Part shown: one piece after another, positions 63,986-64,000 of the stretch
How the letters are laid out: every line of letters starts with the position of its first letter
How positions within the stretch are numbered: the stretch's first letter is position 1
Source: Phaeosaccion multiseriatum
Lineage: Eukaryota; Ochrophyta, other classes
Assembly: GCA_965112735.1 (NCBI GenBank)
Contig: OZ218964.1
Coordinates: forward strand, 2,294,001 to 2,358,000
Length of the DNA stretch: 64,000 nucleotides
Direction of reading: 5' to 3'
The notes under the pieces: generated by a model
Databases searched by the model: none
Told to the model about the DNA's origin: nothing
Seen by the model: only the letters and a program-made list of their open reading frames with translations
Position numbers and translations under genes: made by a program

Positions 63986-64000
63986 ACGAGCACAACCCCC

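Overview
This is nuclear DNA of a eukaryotic alga, most likely a photosynthetic stramenopile (ochrophyte). The genes are rich in spliceosomal GT-AG introns; I placed every exon by phase-consistent splice sites and family motifs. Three plastid-type proteins (one N-acetylglutamate kinase and two cytochromes c6) start with a signal peptide rather than a simple transit peptide, two of them ending in Arg-Gly before Phe. That fits a plastid inside extra membranes, as in ochrophytes, although haptophytes or cryptophytes are not excluded. Introns and spacers are packed with microsatellites and minisatellites.

Layout. At 157-4550 (-) lies an mRNA capping enzyme that joins a fungal-type RNA triphosphatase to a guanylyltransferase; its 3' end runs off the left edge. 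Next come acetylglutamate kinase (4920-9351, +), an unrecognised single-exon protein (10295-11728, -), the ribosome-biogenesis factor KRR1 (12286-16155, +), a mitochondrial adrenodoxin-type ferredoxin (16995-18484, -) divergent from a CDP-alcohol phosphatidyltransferase (18749-19390, +), two tandem cytochrome c6 genes (20723-21610 and 22628-24076, +), an ankyrin-RING E3 ligase candidate (24952-27342, +), an ABCD-type ABC half-transporter (28116-34902, -) and an organellar (POP-type) DNA polymerase with two SAP-like segments (36172-45775, +).

From about 47.2 kb to the right edge the window changes character. It becomes a head-to-tail segmental array of four ankyrin-repeat genes, all on the - strand, each with the same ten-codon first exon. 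Two of the units carry a decaying uncharacterised + strand gene and two carry a retroelement-like fragment. The array continues past the window.

The single-copy genes are unrelated housekeeping, plastid and mitochondrial functions with no operon logic. The most unusual signals are the triphosphatase-guanylyltransferase fusion, a dispersed short element with core TTGGTGATACAG that lies in introns, supplies 3' splice sites and also occurs inside reading frames, strand-oriented pyrimidine microsatellites in front of acceptors, and the variable ankyrin array.
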